Origin: Takakia lepidozioides
Taxonomy: Eukaryota; Streptophyta; Takakiopsida; Takakiales; Takakiaceae
Assembly (NCBI GenBank): GCA_030704615.1
Contig: CM060733.1
Location: 15,438,001-15,502,000 of the forward strand
Reading direction: 5' to 3'
Length of the DNA: 64,000 nucleotides
Position numbers and translations under genes: made by a program. Below, piece after piece: positions 36,480 through 47,800 of the stretch. Each line of letters opens with the position of its first letter. The stretch's first letter is position 1. The notes below the pieces were generated by a model. The model was given only the letters and a program-made list of their open reading frames with translations. It searched no databases and was not told the origin of the DNA.

Positions 36480-37270
36480 GCCGCATCTGTCCGTCAGATC
36501 ACCTCCTCAGTCTGGAACGGTAACCATGGGCAAGATGATAGCGAAAATCGCCGAAGCATATGCACATGAGGGCGTGTAAAAACATTGCAGATTCCATATC
36601 CAGCCATGAACTGTTATGTGTGTCGTGGGCAAAGTTATTGTCAGTCTGTCAATTGTGTCTGCCGGGCTGTGTTAGCCTGAGACTCGTGAACTATCTCACA
36701 TCTGCAGTATGGGTCTCCCTATAAAAAAGTCGGGTTCGACAGCCAATACTTGTCGGCGTGGATACCCATATGTCTGTTGCTTCGTTAGTCTTGCTTCGTT
36801 GGTGTGGTAATCGGAGCCTCTTCGGGAGGCTGTGTCCTCACATCAGCCTGGAATATGTTCGCGAGTCTATTGCGATATTAGTCTGTCCTGACAACGGTCT
36901 TGCGGCGTCTATGTACGCTGGTCTGTTGTGAGAAACTGTGAAACCATTGTGCCGCATCGAAAATTTGGCGTTACACCCTTCCGTCTGCTAGTCTGTTGTC
37001 CTGCCAGTCTTTTCAGCTAGTCTGTTGTCTCTGTCGCACCGTCAGTCTAGTCTGCCTGCAGCTTGTTACAGAGGGCGACGAAACAATGACCATGTTGACC
37101 TGCCTGTCTGTCGACCTGCCAGTTTGTCTGTTTTGTATAGTCTGTTTCGTCGTCAGCCTGTTGTAGTCGGGTGGACCTGCTTAGTGGATTACGTGTTGGT
37201 ATGCTCAAATCGGTCTGCTGATTCTAGTCTGTTTGACTTTGTCTGCTATTCACTCGGTCTGCTGTGCACT
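36480..37270 (+). repeat. AGTCTG-dense region
   Basis: About 800 bp contain some 25-30 copies of GTCTG, mostly as AGTCTG, TAGTCTGTTG or GTCTGCC. They are irregularly spaced rather than in a strict tandem. A second AGTCTG-rich stretch is at 42730-43200. The pattern resembles the short subterminal repeats of some DNA transposons. Confidence 0.55.
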
Positions 37271-37682
37271 GGGTAGACCTAGTAAATGCAACGGTGGCGA
37301 TGGCAGCGTCAATCATGGTGCGCCACGTCGTGCCATGGGTGTACTGCATTTCCGCTCCCGGGTCAACTTCAACTTCAACTTCGCCTTCCCGCCGATGCTG
37401 TGGTCCGCTTTTATGTCAACGTCTGTCTTATTTGCGCAGACTTCTTTCCGCGCGCAGATTTGGAGAGTCATCTTAGACCCCAACAGTCGCCAAGACCGTT
37501 GCTCCCGTAGGCCGTTGTGTTCCTCGTTTTCTGCTGTGTACTTGTAGTTTTCTCACTTCTCTGTCTATCCTCGTATGTAGTGCTCGTTCTCGCCGGTTCT
37601 CGCACTTTCTGGACTCCTCCATCTTTGCAACCCTTTTTGTTGGGCCCTCTGCCTTTCTCTGTTGTGTTGTGTTGTATAGGCG

Positions 37683-38318
37683 ATGGAGGAAGCCTACGCG
37701 AAGGGCGGACCCGACTGGATCGACTTTGTGCACGTCACGTGTTTGAAGAAGCTGCGAAGATATTGGTACTCCCCACAGGAGTACGATCGCAAAATAGTGG
37801 AAGCATGTATTGATCTCCGTGTAGCCAAGGAGGAGAACCCAGAATGGAAGAAGGATAGGCTCAGGTGTCCTTTCTGTGAGAAAGCCATAAAGGACAAAAT
37901 CCAGTTGAACCGCCATTGTGTGAACATAGGTTGCAAGGGCACCATTCCACCGAATTTCAAGCCGTGGCCCATACCGGTATCGCAGAAAGCTAAAGATGAG
38001 GCGGTTTTCAATAGCCGCGGCGCAAACCCAATTCCGTGAAGTACAGAGGAATTGCGCCAACGGTACTGGCGAGCTGCTGGAAGGATGCAACTAGGCAGTC
38101 TGGAGGAAGTGCCTGTGCCTCCCCGCAAGCGAAAACTCAGTGATGGGGCAAAAATAAAAGCGGGAGCGAAAGCGGCAAGGTCTGCTCGCAATGCAAACCT
38201 GTCAGTCCTGCAGGGGGCTCCGTCCAAAATGCGTCAGGCAGGCTCTGCTCGGGATGCAAGCATTGCGGGCCTACATGGGAGTCTGCCCGATGCGTGCCGG
38301 ACCAGAAGGTCCCGGTAG
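37683..38318 (+). pseudogene. Zinc-finger (BED-like) open frame with one in-frame stop
   Basis: An ATG at 37683 opens 118 codons, ending at TGA 38037-38039. The same frame then continues for about 93 codons to 38318. The first part has a C-P-F-C...H motif (RCPFCEKAIKDKIQLNRH followed by C...GC) that resembles BED or C2H2 fingers at the N-terminus of transposon-encoded proteins. The second part is basic (PPRKRKLSD, then Ala/Lys-rich). It sits between the AGTCTG-dense DNA and a CACTA-like end. Neither the family nor a function is recognised. It is probably transposon-derived. Confidence 0.4.
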
Positions 38319-38360
38319 ACTATACCCATCAGTTCCTCCAGTGAGTCTGAGTCTGCCGAT

Positions 38361-38700
38361 CACTACAAGAGATGAGCGTTTTAAGGACTACGGCTTTGGC
38401 GGAGTCATAAAAACTGCACTAGGTAGATGACTACAGAGCGTTGAAATGCATTGCAGTCATAGTTTTATGACTTTGTAGTAAAGGATATCACTACATGACT
38501 CCGGAAAGTTATGGAGCATTGGTCAAACATTGTTGACCATGATGACAGGGATGGTTTATATGACTAGTGTGATATGTTTGACTACACGTAGACGACGTTT
38601 CATGGAATCTTATGACTCCATGACTGAAGATGGTTTCACAGCTCTATTTATACAACTACATCACTACACGTGTCATTTTGAAGGCACATATAATGCAAAT
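38361..38700 (+). mobile_element. CACTA-type transposon end (one terminus)
   Basis: The sequence starts CACTACAAGAGATGAGCG and soon gives GGCTTTGGCGG, as in plant CACTA (En/Spm) terminal inverted repeats. Repeated TGACTACA and GTCAT words follow as subterminal repeats. The opposite terminus (expected to end CTTGTAGTG) was not found, so this is one end or a truncated copy. Confidence 0.45.
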
Positions 38701-38837
38701 AAGGTTGCCCATTAGGTTTTAAAAAGTTAAAAAATTGCTAATAAGGTTGCTCATTAGGGTAATCGTGAACAGAAAGGAGGGCTGGGACTTGGCGTTTTTT
38801 TGTCTCCTGCGCCACACCACATAGCCGAGGGATGAAA

Positions 38838-39800
38838 CGCGATGATAGCAGGATATGCAGGGGCGTGGGATGGAGGCGTTGAGCAAATGATGCACGAAGG
38901 AGAAGAGGAGGAGGAGACGAGACGAGGAGAAGCGAGCTCGCCATTCTTGGGAGAGTCAGCTTGGTCTTAGCATGCGTGTTTCAATCTCTGACTACTCAGC
39001 TACGCCGTAGTGGTTCGATCTCACAGACCAATCCGACATTACCTGATTACAGACACAAGCAGCACACACAAGAGGACCTTTTAGGTTGATGGTCAGTTAA
39101 ATCCTCCATGGGTCAGGACAGGTCAAGGACAATGTGGTAGGGTACCTTCTTCTTCAACCTATTTCAGCCTGTGTTGCCCTCTCATCAGACTCGGCCGCAA
39201 GATGCATATTGAATTCTGTAAGTTAGGTCGTTGGGTAGATTTGTGGTGGTTTGGAGTGACTTTGGCAAGTTACTGCCAGTGTGGCAGCATGGAAGTATCC
39301 AAAAACATATAATAGAGGTGAGGAGAAGCTTTGGGGTGAACACTTTCCGACCCCAGTCAATGGTGGGACAATGGAGACAAAAAGGCGAATGCCTGTTGGA
39401 CTGCAGAGAGAAGCAGATGCATTTCAGATTGTGATAAGTAGGGTTGGGGTGTTTTGGGGAAGAACTCCACACCAGTATGGTTGGGGTGTTTGCTGGTAGA
39501 ATTCTAGGCTGTCAGAGGCATGGATAGCTGAAGGAGCAGGGATAGAGTGTGGGTCCAGATTCATCCAAGAGGGCTGGATTTCAAGCTCCACATTACCTAT
39601 GATTCCCTATGGAAGGATAGCTACAAGAAACCTACATGGGTAGATGGTCAACTGGAAGCGGCAGCAGCAGCGGCACAATTGATAAGGTCAGGCACTTCTA
39701 CTGAAGGCACCTCCTTCAGCACATTTCACCCTGTTTTTCCCTCTTATCCGTTTCTTGCGAGCTGTCTTCTCTTATCTGTTTGTCTGCCCAGTCTTCAATG
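38838..39800 (+). pseudogene. PPR scrap plus two PDF motifs (OSB/PPR gene fragment)
   Basis: At 38838-38905 a PPR scrap reads AMIAGYAG. After an acceptor (CAG ending 39026) comes TNPTLPDYRHKQH, with the same +1 shift as at 12589. The PDF2 first half lies at about 39295-39384 (PSQWWDNGDKKANACW frame), and its donor is mutated to GC (AAG|GCGAAT). The second half starts at 39559 as IHPRGLDFKLHITYDSLW and goes on to QLEAAAAAAQLIRSGTST. The tail then runs into intron-like sequence, so no PPR domain follows. Structure and introns match 12589-11985. Confidence 0.65.
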
Positions 39801-39841
39801 AATGCGTCAAGGCTTTGTGTTTTGGCTTCTTCCTCGCTTTT

Positions 39842-40480
39842 GTCACATGTCAAGTTAGTTTACCACTAGTGTGAAACTAGCTAGGAAATAGCTAGCTTTT
39901 ACATATTGACATTTGGGATTGGCCCAAGTGTCAATCCAGGGGTCAAGGCAGATTTAGGCCCTGGAGTGGTTATCTTCACGGCAAGCGCGGGAGGCTCATC
40001 TTTCTCGAGTTGAGCCTCACCGCGCCTAGCTATGGCGCCATAGTGTGGATTCCCCATGGCGTGGGGTGCACTTGGCTTGACTTGTATTTGAGTGATGAGG
40101 TTATATATGCATGAGTTTATGCTTCAGCTTTGTGAGCTCGCATGAGCTTGTGCTTGTATTCTTCTTCGTTATCACTCGAGAAAGATGAGCTCGAGTCTGT
40201 GAGTGCCAGGTTCGAGTTGTTTTGTAGCACGTGTGTTTTCATGAGAAGCGGTTCAGCCTAGAGTGCAGGGATCTGTGCATGAGCCTATCCAAAGTGGATA
40301 GAGTGCAAAGGCGAACAGGTTGCAGGTTTGCAATGTATAGAGAGGCGGGTAGCCTATGTTGAAGAGCGGCGTTGCATAGCTCAACGCTATGGCAACCAAG
40401 TTTGGGCCTCTAGTGTGAAGCGAGGGAGATGCTGGTCTCAAGTGGGTGAACTGGTGGTCGTCTTCTTCAGCTGCAGGCCA
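39842..40480. other. Possible LTR or promoter-like DNA, no gene
   Basis: Begins TGTCACATGTCAAG and has a TATA-like TTATATATGC at about 40104. An LTR is possible, but no partner LTR, primer-binding site or internal protein was found. Confidence 0.25.
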
Positions 40481-40912
40481 AGTTAAGGAGCTGCAGCAAT
40501 GTGGAGCTGCGAGGGTGTTAGATGTAAGTCACAGTTATCGGGAGCTCCAATTTCAAGCTCATAAGGAGGTATGAGTGAAGAGAGATGGCTGATTTCTCTT
40601 GTATGCAAGCCAATGCATTTGTGGCTATGTTGAGTTGGGGGTTTCAATCTGAAACTCCAGCGGTATGAGGGCTCTTGCCATGGCAAGAGCAGGGCTGGAA
40701 CAGGAGCTAAGAGGTGCGGCAAGGCCATGGAATGTGCACCTAGGGTTTTATTGGAAGAAAAGTTCTTGCACCACAAGAGGAGTGTCTTGTGGCTGGAAAT
40801 GTAAGCCTTAGGGTTTCAGGAGCTTGGCAAGGGTTGTGGAGTGCTTAGTCTTGTCTTAGAGAGCATCAAGGAGCCAAGATAGGGGGCTGATATCTCTTGT
40901 GTGAAGGGGTTG

Positions 40913-41310
40913 CATGTGTGGAGCATGTATTCAGCTCATTGAAGCTTCCATCTTCAAGCTTGGAGGGCAAGCAAGGAAGAGGGAAGGGCTAACTTCCCTT
41001 ATGTGAGGGCAATGCATGTGTGGAGCATGCTATCAGCCTGGTGAAGGCTTGCACTTTCAGGTGTGGGAGTGCAAGAAAGGAAGGAAGGGGCTGGTTTCCC
41101 TGTAGGGCATGTGGAGCATGCTTTCAGCCTGCTGAAGCTTGTATTTTCAGGTTTGTGGGTGCAAGAAATGAAGCAAAGGAGCTGATTCTCTTATGGTGAG
41201 AGTGGGGCATATGTGGAGCATGCCTTCAGCCCATTGAGGCTCTTGTTTTCAAGCTTTAGAGAGCTAGAACCGAAGGTCTAGGGCTGGTTTCCACTTGGAG
41301 TGAAAGAAAA
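40913..41310 (+). repeat. Imperfect ~100-bp tandem repeat
   Basis: Four units start at about 40915, 41013, 41109 and 41210, each with TGTGGAGCATG followed by TTCAGCC and a TTTTCAAGCTT-like word. More diverged units may extend back to about 40490. It is non-coding. Confidence 0.7.
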
Positions 41311-41734
41311 GCACTTGTAGGGCCTATGTGAGTTGGGGTTTCAACTTCAAGCTTGAAGGGAGCGCAACTCTTGAAGCAGCAGGTGTAGGGGGCTGGAATA
41401 GGCTCTAAGACAGATGCTATGGCCAAGGAGAGTGCTTGAATGAGTGCTCACAAGGGCTGGGAACCAGCAGGGCTTGGTTGTTTACCATTGAGTTTAGTGG
41501 CGTGTTTGGGGAGGCTAAGTGAGAAAGAAGGCTTGGTTTGTGGCAACCACCTCATGGCTTAGGGTTACTATGGTGGTGTGTGGGAGCCGAAAGAGCAAGA
41601 ATACCTTGCTGATTTCCTCACAGCCACCATAGCTCGGTGGAAAGAAGCCTAAAGTCCAAGAGACACAAACCCTAGCTTGGCGTGGCTAAACCCCTTGGAG
41701 AAATGGCTAAACTGCCAGAGCGGCCATGGATGGG

Positions 41735-42720
41735 GTTGTGACGGGCTGTCCCTGTGGCCTTGGGGGCTGTGACGGGCTGTGACAGGCTGTGCCCAGTGGC
41801 CTGTGGGGCTGTGATGGGCTGTGCGGGGCTGTGATGGGCTGTCACGGGCTGTGAGGGGCTGCGCCCCTGGCCTTTGGGGCTGTGACGGGCTGTGAGAGGT
41901 TGTGACAGGCTGTGCCCGTGGCCTTTGGGGCTGTGAGGGGCTGTGAGGGGCTGTGACAGGCCGTGCCTAAGGCCTTTGGGGCTGTGAGGGGCTGTGAGGG
42001 GTTGTGTCAGGCCGTGCCTGAGGCCTTTGGGGCTGTGAGGGGCTGTGACAGGCTGTGCCCAGTGGCCTGTGGGGCTGTGACGGGCTATAAGGGGCTGTGA
42101 CAGGCTGTGCCCTGTGGCCTGTGGGGTTGTGACGGGCTGTGACAGGCTGTGGCGAGCTGTGATGGGCTGTGAGGGGCTGTGACAGGCTGTGGCGGGTTGT
42201 GATAGGCTGTGCTTAGTGGCCTGTGGGGCTGTGACGGGCTGTGCGGGGCTGTGACAGGCTGTGCCCTGTGCCCTGTGGGGCTGTGGCGAGCTGTGATGGG
42301 CTGTGATGGGCTGTGGCGGGCTGTGACAGGCTGTGCCCTGTGGCGTGTGGGGCTGTGACGGGCTGTGACAGGGTGTGGCGAGCTGTGACGGGCTATGAGG
42401 GGCTGTGACAGGCTGTGCCCTGTGGCCTGTGGGGCTGTGATGGGCTATAAGGGGCTGTGACAGGCTGTGCCCTGTGGCCTGTGGGGCTGTGATGGGCTTT
42501 GACAGGCTGTGGCGAGCTGTGACGGGCTGTGAGGGGCTGTCACAGGCTGTGGCGGGCTGTGATAGGCTATGCTCTGTGGCCTGTGGGGCTGTGACGGGCT
42601 GTGATAGGCTGTGGCGAGCTGTGATGGGCTGTGAGGGGCTATGGCCTTTGGGGCTGTGACAGGCTGTGCCCTGTGGCCTATGGGGCTGTGAGGGGCTGTG
42701 AAAGGCTGTGGCCTTTGGGG
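41735..42720 (+). repeat. GGGCTGTGAC minisatellite
   Basis: About 1 kb is built of a ~10-bp unit (GGGCTGTGAC and variants such as AGGCTGTGCC), grouped into larger blocks punctuated by GTGGCCTGTGG. The repeat leaves a 426-codon open frame on minus, rich in His, Ser, Pro, Gln and Thr. That frame is explained by periodicity and is not called as a gene. Confidence 0.9.
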
Positions 42721-42729
42721 CTGTGACCC

Positions 42730-43200
42730 AGTGACCTTTGTAGGGCTCGCCCACGCAAGTCTGCCAGCGGAGTTGGTCCGTTGACTGCAAGCGGACTCGC
42801 CCACACGAGTGTGCAGCGGAGTCTCCGAATCGAGTCTGCCAGCGGAATCGCGCATGCGAGTCTGCCAGGGTACTGGCGCAGACGTGTCTGCCAGCCGAGT
42901 AGCCCAAAGCAGACTCCACACCAACCCCTACACGAACTTGGTCGCAAGACATTGCCTACGGGTCTGGCGGGCCGACTTCCCCTCCTAAGTCTGCCAGTAG
43001 ACCCATGAAGGGTGCCAGCAGACTCGCCCCTGCGAGTCTTCTGGCGGACTCGGCCGGGCAAGTCTGCCAGCGACTTGGTCGGGCGAGTCGGGCTTGCCCA
43101 CGCGACTTGGTCCGCGTCCAGTTTGCATGCGAGTCTCTCAGGGAACTGTCGCACGTGACTCTGCCACAGACTCTGCCAAAGCACACTATGACGATAGTTG
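42730..43200 (+). repeat. AGTCTGCC/GGACTCGCC-rich region
   Basis: Dense AGTCTGCCAGCGGA and its near inverse GCGGACTCGCCC occur over about 470 bp. They directly abut the truncated end of the MULE fragment at 43248. It resembles the AGTCTG-dense block at 36480-37270. Confidence 0.55.
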
Positions 43201-43247
43201 CATGCCAGATGACTTCGACAGTGGGTGTCTGTTGAGGTATGGAAGAC

Positions 43248-44470
43248 TCACCTTATAGCGTTGATTTCAGCGTCCGCATCATCGACAATGAAGGCATTGG
43301 GTCGCCAGGTCGGCATATCTGCGTGGAGTCGGTCACGCAAGGCTGTCATCCACGGCACCAGGTCTGTTGTCATATTCCTGGCGGATATGATGTACGCAAC
43401 TGGTATACCGTTCAGCCACTCGTCGAAAACCATCAACGTGTACAATGGGAACTGTTCAGATGCACTATGTCACTATGTCAGTTGGTTCCAATGTGCAACA
43501 TCCTACGAACAATTGATTTGCAGAAATGATAAGAGGGATGAATTGTACCTTGTGGTGATTTGTCCCGAAGGTTGCATTGCATGCAACGATACTCGCATGT
43601 CCCAATTGAAGCATTCTCTGCTTCTGCCAATCAGTTTGAATGCCAATAGTGAATGTCAAATCTCCATCGTAATGCTTGAAGGTTGGCGCCAATGTTTCTT
43701 CTCGATAGAAGAAGACTGATGCGGGGTTCAAGTCTTTCCACATGCGGACGCTGTCGGCATCGTTGGCATGCTTTTTGAACGTCTACCACGCCCGTTTCTC
43801 AGTCAGGTTGCGGACATCTTGCTCGAGGAGGAAATCATCACGTGTCCATGCATCTCCCAAACCTGTGTTGTTCATGACATGCTCCTGTGTTCCATCATGA
43901 TTTGTGCGACCGTGAGGCCTCGGCACAAACACTCAACGACCCAGGCTTTCAATTCCTGGCTAATGCGGGGTGCGTAGGCTGCCCGTGTGTTCCTGAACTC
44001 TGCGGTCTTGCCATGGGAGGGTTTCCCTAAGGCATCGACGTGCTCCATGTTGTTGTAGTATGTGAGGACACAAATGTCCGGGGCAAGATAAGATTGCTGC
44101 ATTTTGAAACAACAAAGGCACCCGCGCTTGTACGACTCTCCGTAGTCCGACTTCTTCCTTCTTGGGCCTTTATGCGGGTGTTTAGTGCCAGCACCCACAT
44201 CCGGACCTCCACGCTTTTGTTTTGGATCCTCGACAGTTGCATTGACCGTGCGCTTGTCGTCAGGTCCGTAGCAGCATTGATACCTATCAAATGGAATTCA
44301 AAAGCAGATCTAATCCAGAATGAATAGACTGCCTTGCGATGTCCTGGCTGATTACAATAGTAACACAGTTCTTCACCATTGGGTCCTCGGAAGTTAGCTA
44401 TTTCATGAGCATGAGCGGCATGAGCGGAGTAGCAAGACAATCGGTTTTCATGAGCGTGCAATCCATTCAT
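43248..44470 (-). mobile_element. MULE/FAR1-type transposase fragment
   Basis: Minus-strand pieces: SYKRGCLCCFKMQQSYL (about 44130) and AAYAPRISQELKAWVVECL (about 43960). Then FTIGIQTDWQKQRMLQLGHA followed by NATFGTN (about 43640-43560). Then YTLMVFDEWLNGIPVAYIIS and AFIVDDADAEINAIR, ending at 43248. This is the DDE core of Mutator-like transposases, which usually has DATFGTN; here the first catalytic Asp position is Asn. Frameshifts occur near 43870 and 43450, and the C-terminus is missing. It is an inactive copy, a different transposase from the one at 23282-26690. Confidence 0.75.
44395..44462 (+). repeat. CATGAG-rich dispersed repeat, copy 2
   Basis: Runs from CTATTTCATGAG to CGGTTTTCATGAGC, related to 22225-22310 in the same orientation. 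Confidence 0.4.
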
Positions 44471-44583
44471 GATGTGGCATCAAGCCAAATCTATTTTTAT
44501 TTAGGCAACACATTAAGGCACGATTAGGTAGAGTTACTTTCCTAAGATGTTAGAATAAGAAACAAAGGTTCAATTTAAAAAGC

Positions 44584-44897
44584 CTCTCATTTTACAATAA
44601 TAGGGTCATGAACGCAAGCGTGCGAGAAGGACGGTGGGCCCCTCGTCCGGACGAGCCCCCCCCACCCGCGCCCACCTGCCCGCCGCTGCCGCGGTCGCCC
44701 ACCCCACCGCTGCTGCCGCGGCTGCCCCTCCCGGGCTCCGTCCACCAGCCTGTCCGCTGCGGCCGCTCCGCTGGGGCGGGTCTGCTGGGGCTAGTCCGTT
44801 GCGGCAGGTCCGCTCCCTCTAGTACGCGTGTCCGCGTGTCCGCCCGCCCGCAAGATCTAGGCCGTCCACGAAGAATCCCATCGCAGCCCTCCAATTT
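44584..44897 (+). repeat. GC-rich dispersed repeat, copy 2
   Basis: The partner of 35806-36072, somewhat longer in its CCG-rich core. It lies just outside the 5' side of the MULE fragment. Confidence 0.75.
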
Positions 44898-44899
44898 CG

Positions 44900-47800
44900 C
44901 CTGCCATCTGCCACCAGTTGTAAACGTGGGTCATGTTTCTCCGTGCACGTTCTCCATCGTGTCTTGCGGCGCTTTCGTTGCAGGTTCTTCTGGAGCGTGT
45001 GTTCTGCACTGTATAGAGCATGGACGTAGGAGCGGAAGCCGACGACATTCAGCAATTTGAGAGCCGGCTTATACGCCCGCTTTGACAAAGTCTGCAAACA
45101 CCGAAACCAGGACCTTTCAACAATAAGGACATCCATTGGAAGTGTGAAACGCAATATGGGTTTAGGGGGGTGCAAGTGCGTGTTAAAAAGGCCTGTATAT
45201 CTTGGGATAGAGTTGCGGCCTTCGTCCATGGAGAGGAGAGTGTGGAGGACTGCCCCACTCAATATTGGGTACATGTGCACAGTAAAGTGGACGCCGGAGT
45301 GCGGAAAGCTCCCAGAGGGAACACCTTCTTGAGCAGTATCATGTGTGCACCATCCTCATTGTGATTTAGGGATGTCACTGCATTATTGTTGTGATTTGTA
45401 TTTGTCTCCGACTGTGGCTTCCATAAGTCCATAGGTTGATCCCTGATTGTTTATTTGATGCACATTTATAGGGATCCATTTCAGAACGTGGTCTGAATTG
45501 GGTCATCTACCTTAATAACATTGTAGACATTCGAAGCTTTATTGATGCTGCTAGGCCTGAAAGCTTTGGACCAACACTGAGGCAGCGTGTGTGCACCGTA
45601 ACCGTAGCAACAACAACAACATGATGCTAAACTTGCAATGAGAATTCTATCATTCAAACATTTGAAACTTCCCCAATATTCATCGAGTAGCCTGGGATTG
45701 GTATATGTAAGGGCACTCTTTGAGGTTATCATTAAGTACAAATGTTGTCAAACATAGAACACTATTTGATACTTATTGTGTAGCATTATAGTAGGGCTAT
45801 GAGGTAATAGCTGGTGTAGCCTGGGCCTTAGAATCATCTTCTAAATGTTAATTCTGTCACCTGCGGACAATTAACATTTAGCTAGAGCATACTTTAGACC
45901 AAATGGATTTAGCTTAATTTCCCATTTAGTTATAATCTATATAAGGGAATAGGCAAGCGTAAGTGCATTTATACATTGACATCACTACTTATTCTCAATC
46001 ACATTGCATTCACTTGAACCAAAACCCATACATTTTTTTCTTTGAATCTTATCAAATCAAGCACACATGTCACCTACTTAATATGGTTCCACATGTATGT
46101 TCTATTCTTTCAAAATATTCATTAAGTTTATTAAGCACCTAAAATTGGACAAGGAGTCAATAATCTTAACGAAACCACCACAAAGTCACTAACAATTTAG
46201 TTCATGGAGGTTAAATTAGGTACAATGAAATATTTTTGTTATTTTAAAAAGTTTATTGGCTCATCTTTATTTGAAGGAAAGGACTACACAATGTCAAAAA
46301 ATGTCAAAGATGTCAAAGGCGTTCAAGGATGTCTAATGTCAAATTAAGCACATCTTTGACATCTTCAAAGACGCCTTCAACATCCTTGAAGGCCCTCATA
46401 AGACACATTTATGGATTAGACTTAAAAACTAGATCGTGTGAATGTTCAAATAAGGTCTCTCATGGGATTCGACGCTTCAACATTTTTCCTCATGCATTTT
46501 TCAACAACACTTGTCAAAGATCTGTATCTGCCCCTATATACCTCACACACAGAATCAATCTGTGCGTCCTTAACATTGAAAACTCTCTACATAAGCCATG
46601 GCCTCCTCTATGTTATCAACCCCCGAATTTGTCAAAGACATAATAGAACTGTTGATCATCCTTGGCAAAGTTGCTTCCCATAATATTTTGTGTCTTCACA
46701 ATCATGAAGGTGCTCATTGCAGATATTATGTAGGCAGCTGCTAAGACACCAGAGATCTATGTCAAGGCGTCAATTACTGGAGAGAGAAAAGGTTTTCTGG
46801 CATCAGCATTGGATGCAAACTTTTTCTCCAGTTTATTAACAATGGCTTGGGCTTCATCAACTACAAACAAAAGCTTGCTACTACACGAATCTTTTCTCAT
46901 GATCTTCTCAACCAGACGACTATAATACGCTTTCACCAGCGATCCCAGGATATGTCTGACATTTCAGAGGTGCATCAACAACTAATTCAAACATATCCAT
47001 AATAAGGAAACAAAAAACGTCATCCACACCGAAAATTCGAAATTGGATTTGCATAAAGAGTCAATCAAGATGTGAGTAGAAATTAGGGACAGAGGAAGAA
47101 ATGTCATCCACAAAATGGAAATAAAATGGGTCAGGTTCTTTACACATCCTTCAACCTTATTGATGCTATAAGTACTAGAAGATGCAAAGAAAATTGAACC
47201 ATACACTGCGCTCGAGAAGCATATGGAATTATTTTCTTCCTTCCGCTCAACACAACTCAACAATTTCGTTGTCTGCCTACGCCATAAGTACATGAAATTA
47301 GCAGATTGTTAGAAAGAGGGCTAGACAACATGTTTATGGCATTAAGGTTAAACAAGTCATTCTCATTCAGGGTCCCAAGCAATTGAGCAACTTGCTCATC
47401 ACTCGCACCTCTCTCCCTTCCTCATGTCACGATGACAATGACCTTTTTGTGGATTCAGGGAGACATATTGAGGATTGCCGACATTACATTTAGAAATGAC
47501 TCTAGCTCTCACCACCTTCGAATGATCTCAGTGCCTCAAACTCAAACTCATAACCCAGCAATTGAGGAAAAAACCTAAACCTACAACACAATGCAATGAG
47601 ATGTCAAGAAGTAAAGAGACAAGGTAGCTTGAATTACATGAAGATAGAGGCAATCTGTCATGCACAACGCACACATGGCCTCCTGCAAAGGGCACGGTGA
47701 GAGGGAAGGAGAAATGGGGGAAGTTAATATGAAACTGTAGGAACTAGTAGCCACCACCATGCCAATCAAATCCACATATCTCAGCCGTTTCCTAAGAATT

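Noticed and set aside
41672-42952. 426-codon frame on - through the minisatellite
   Set aside because: The composition follows the DNA repeat, with no domain, no homologue recognised and no splice context.
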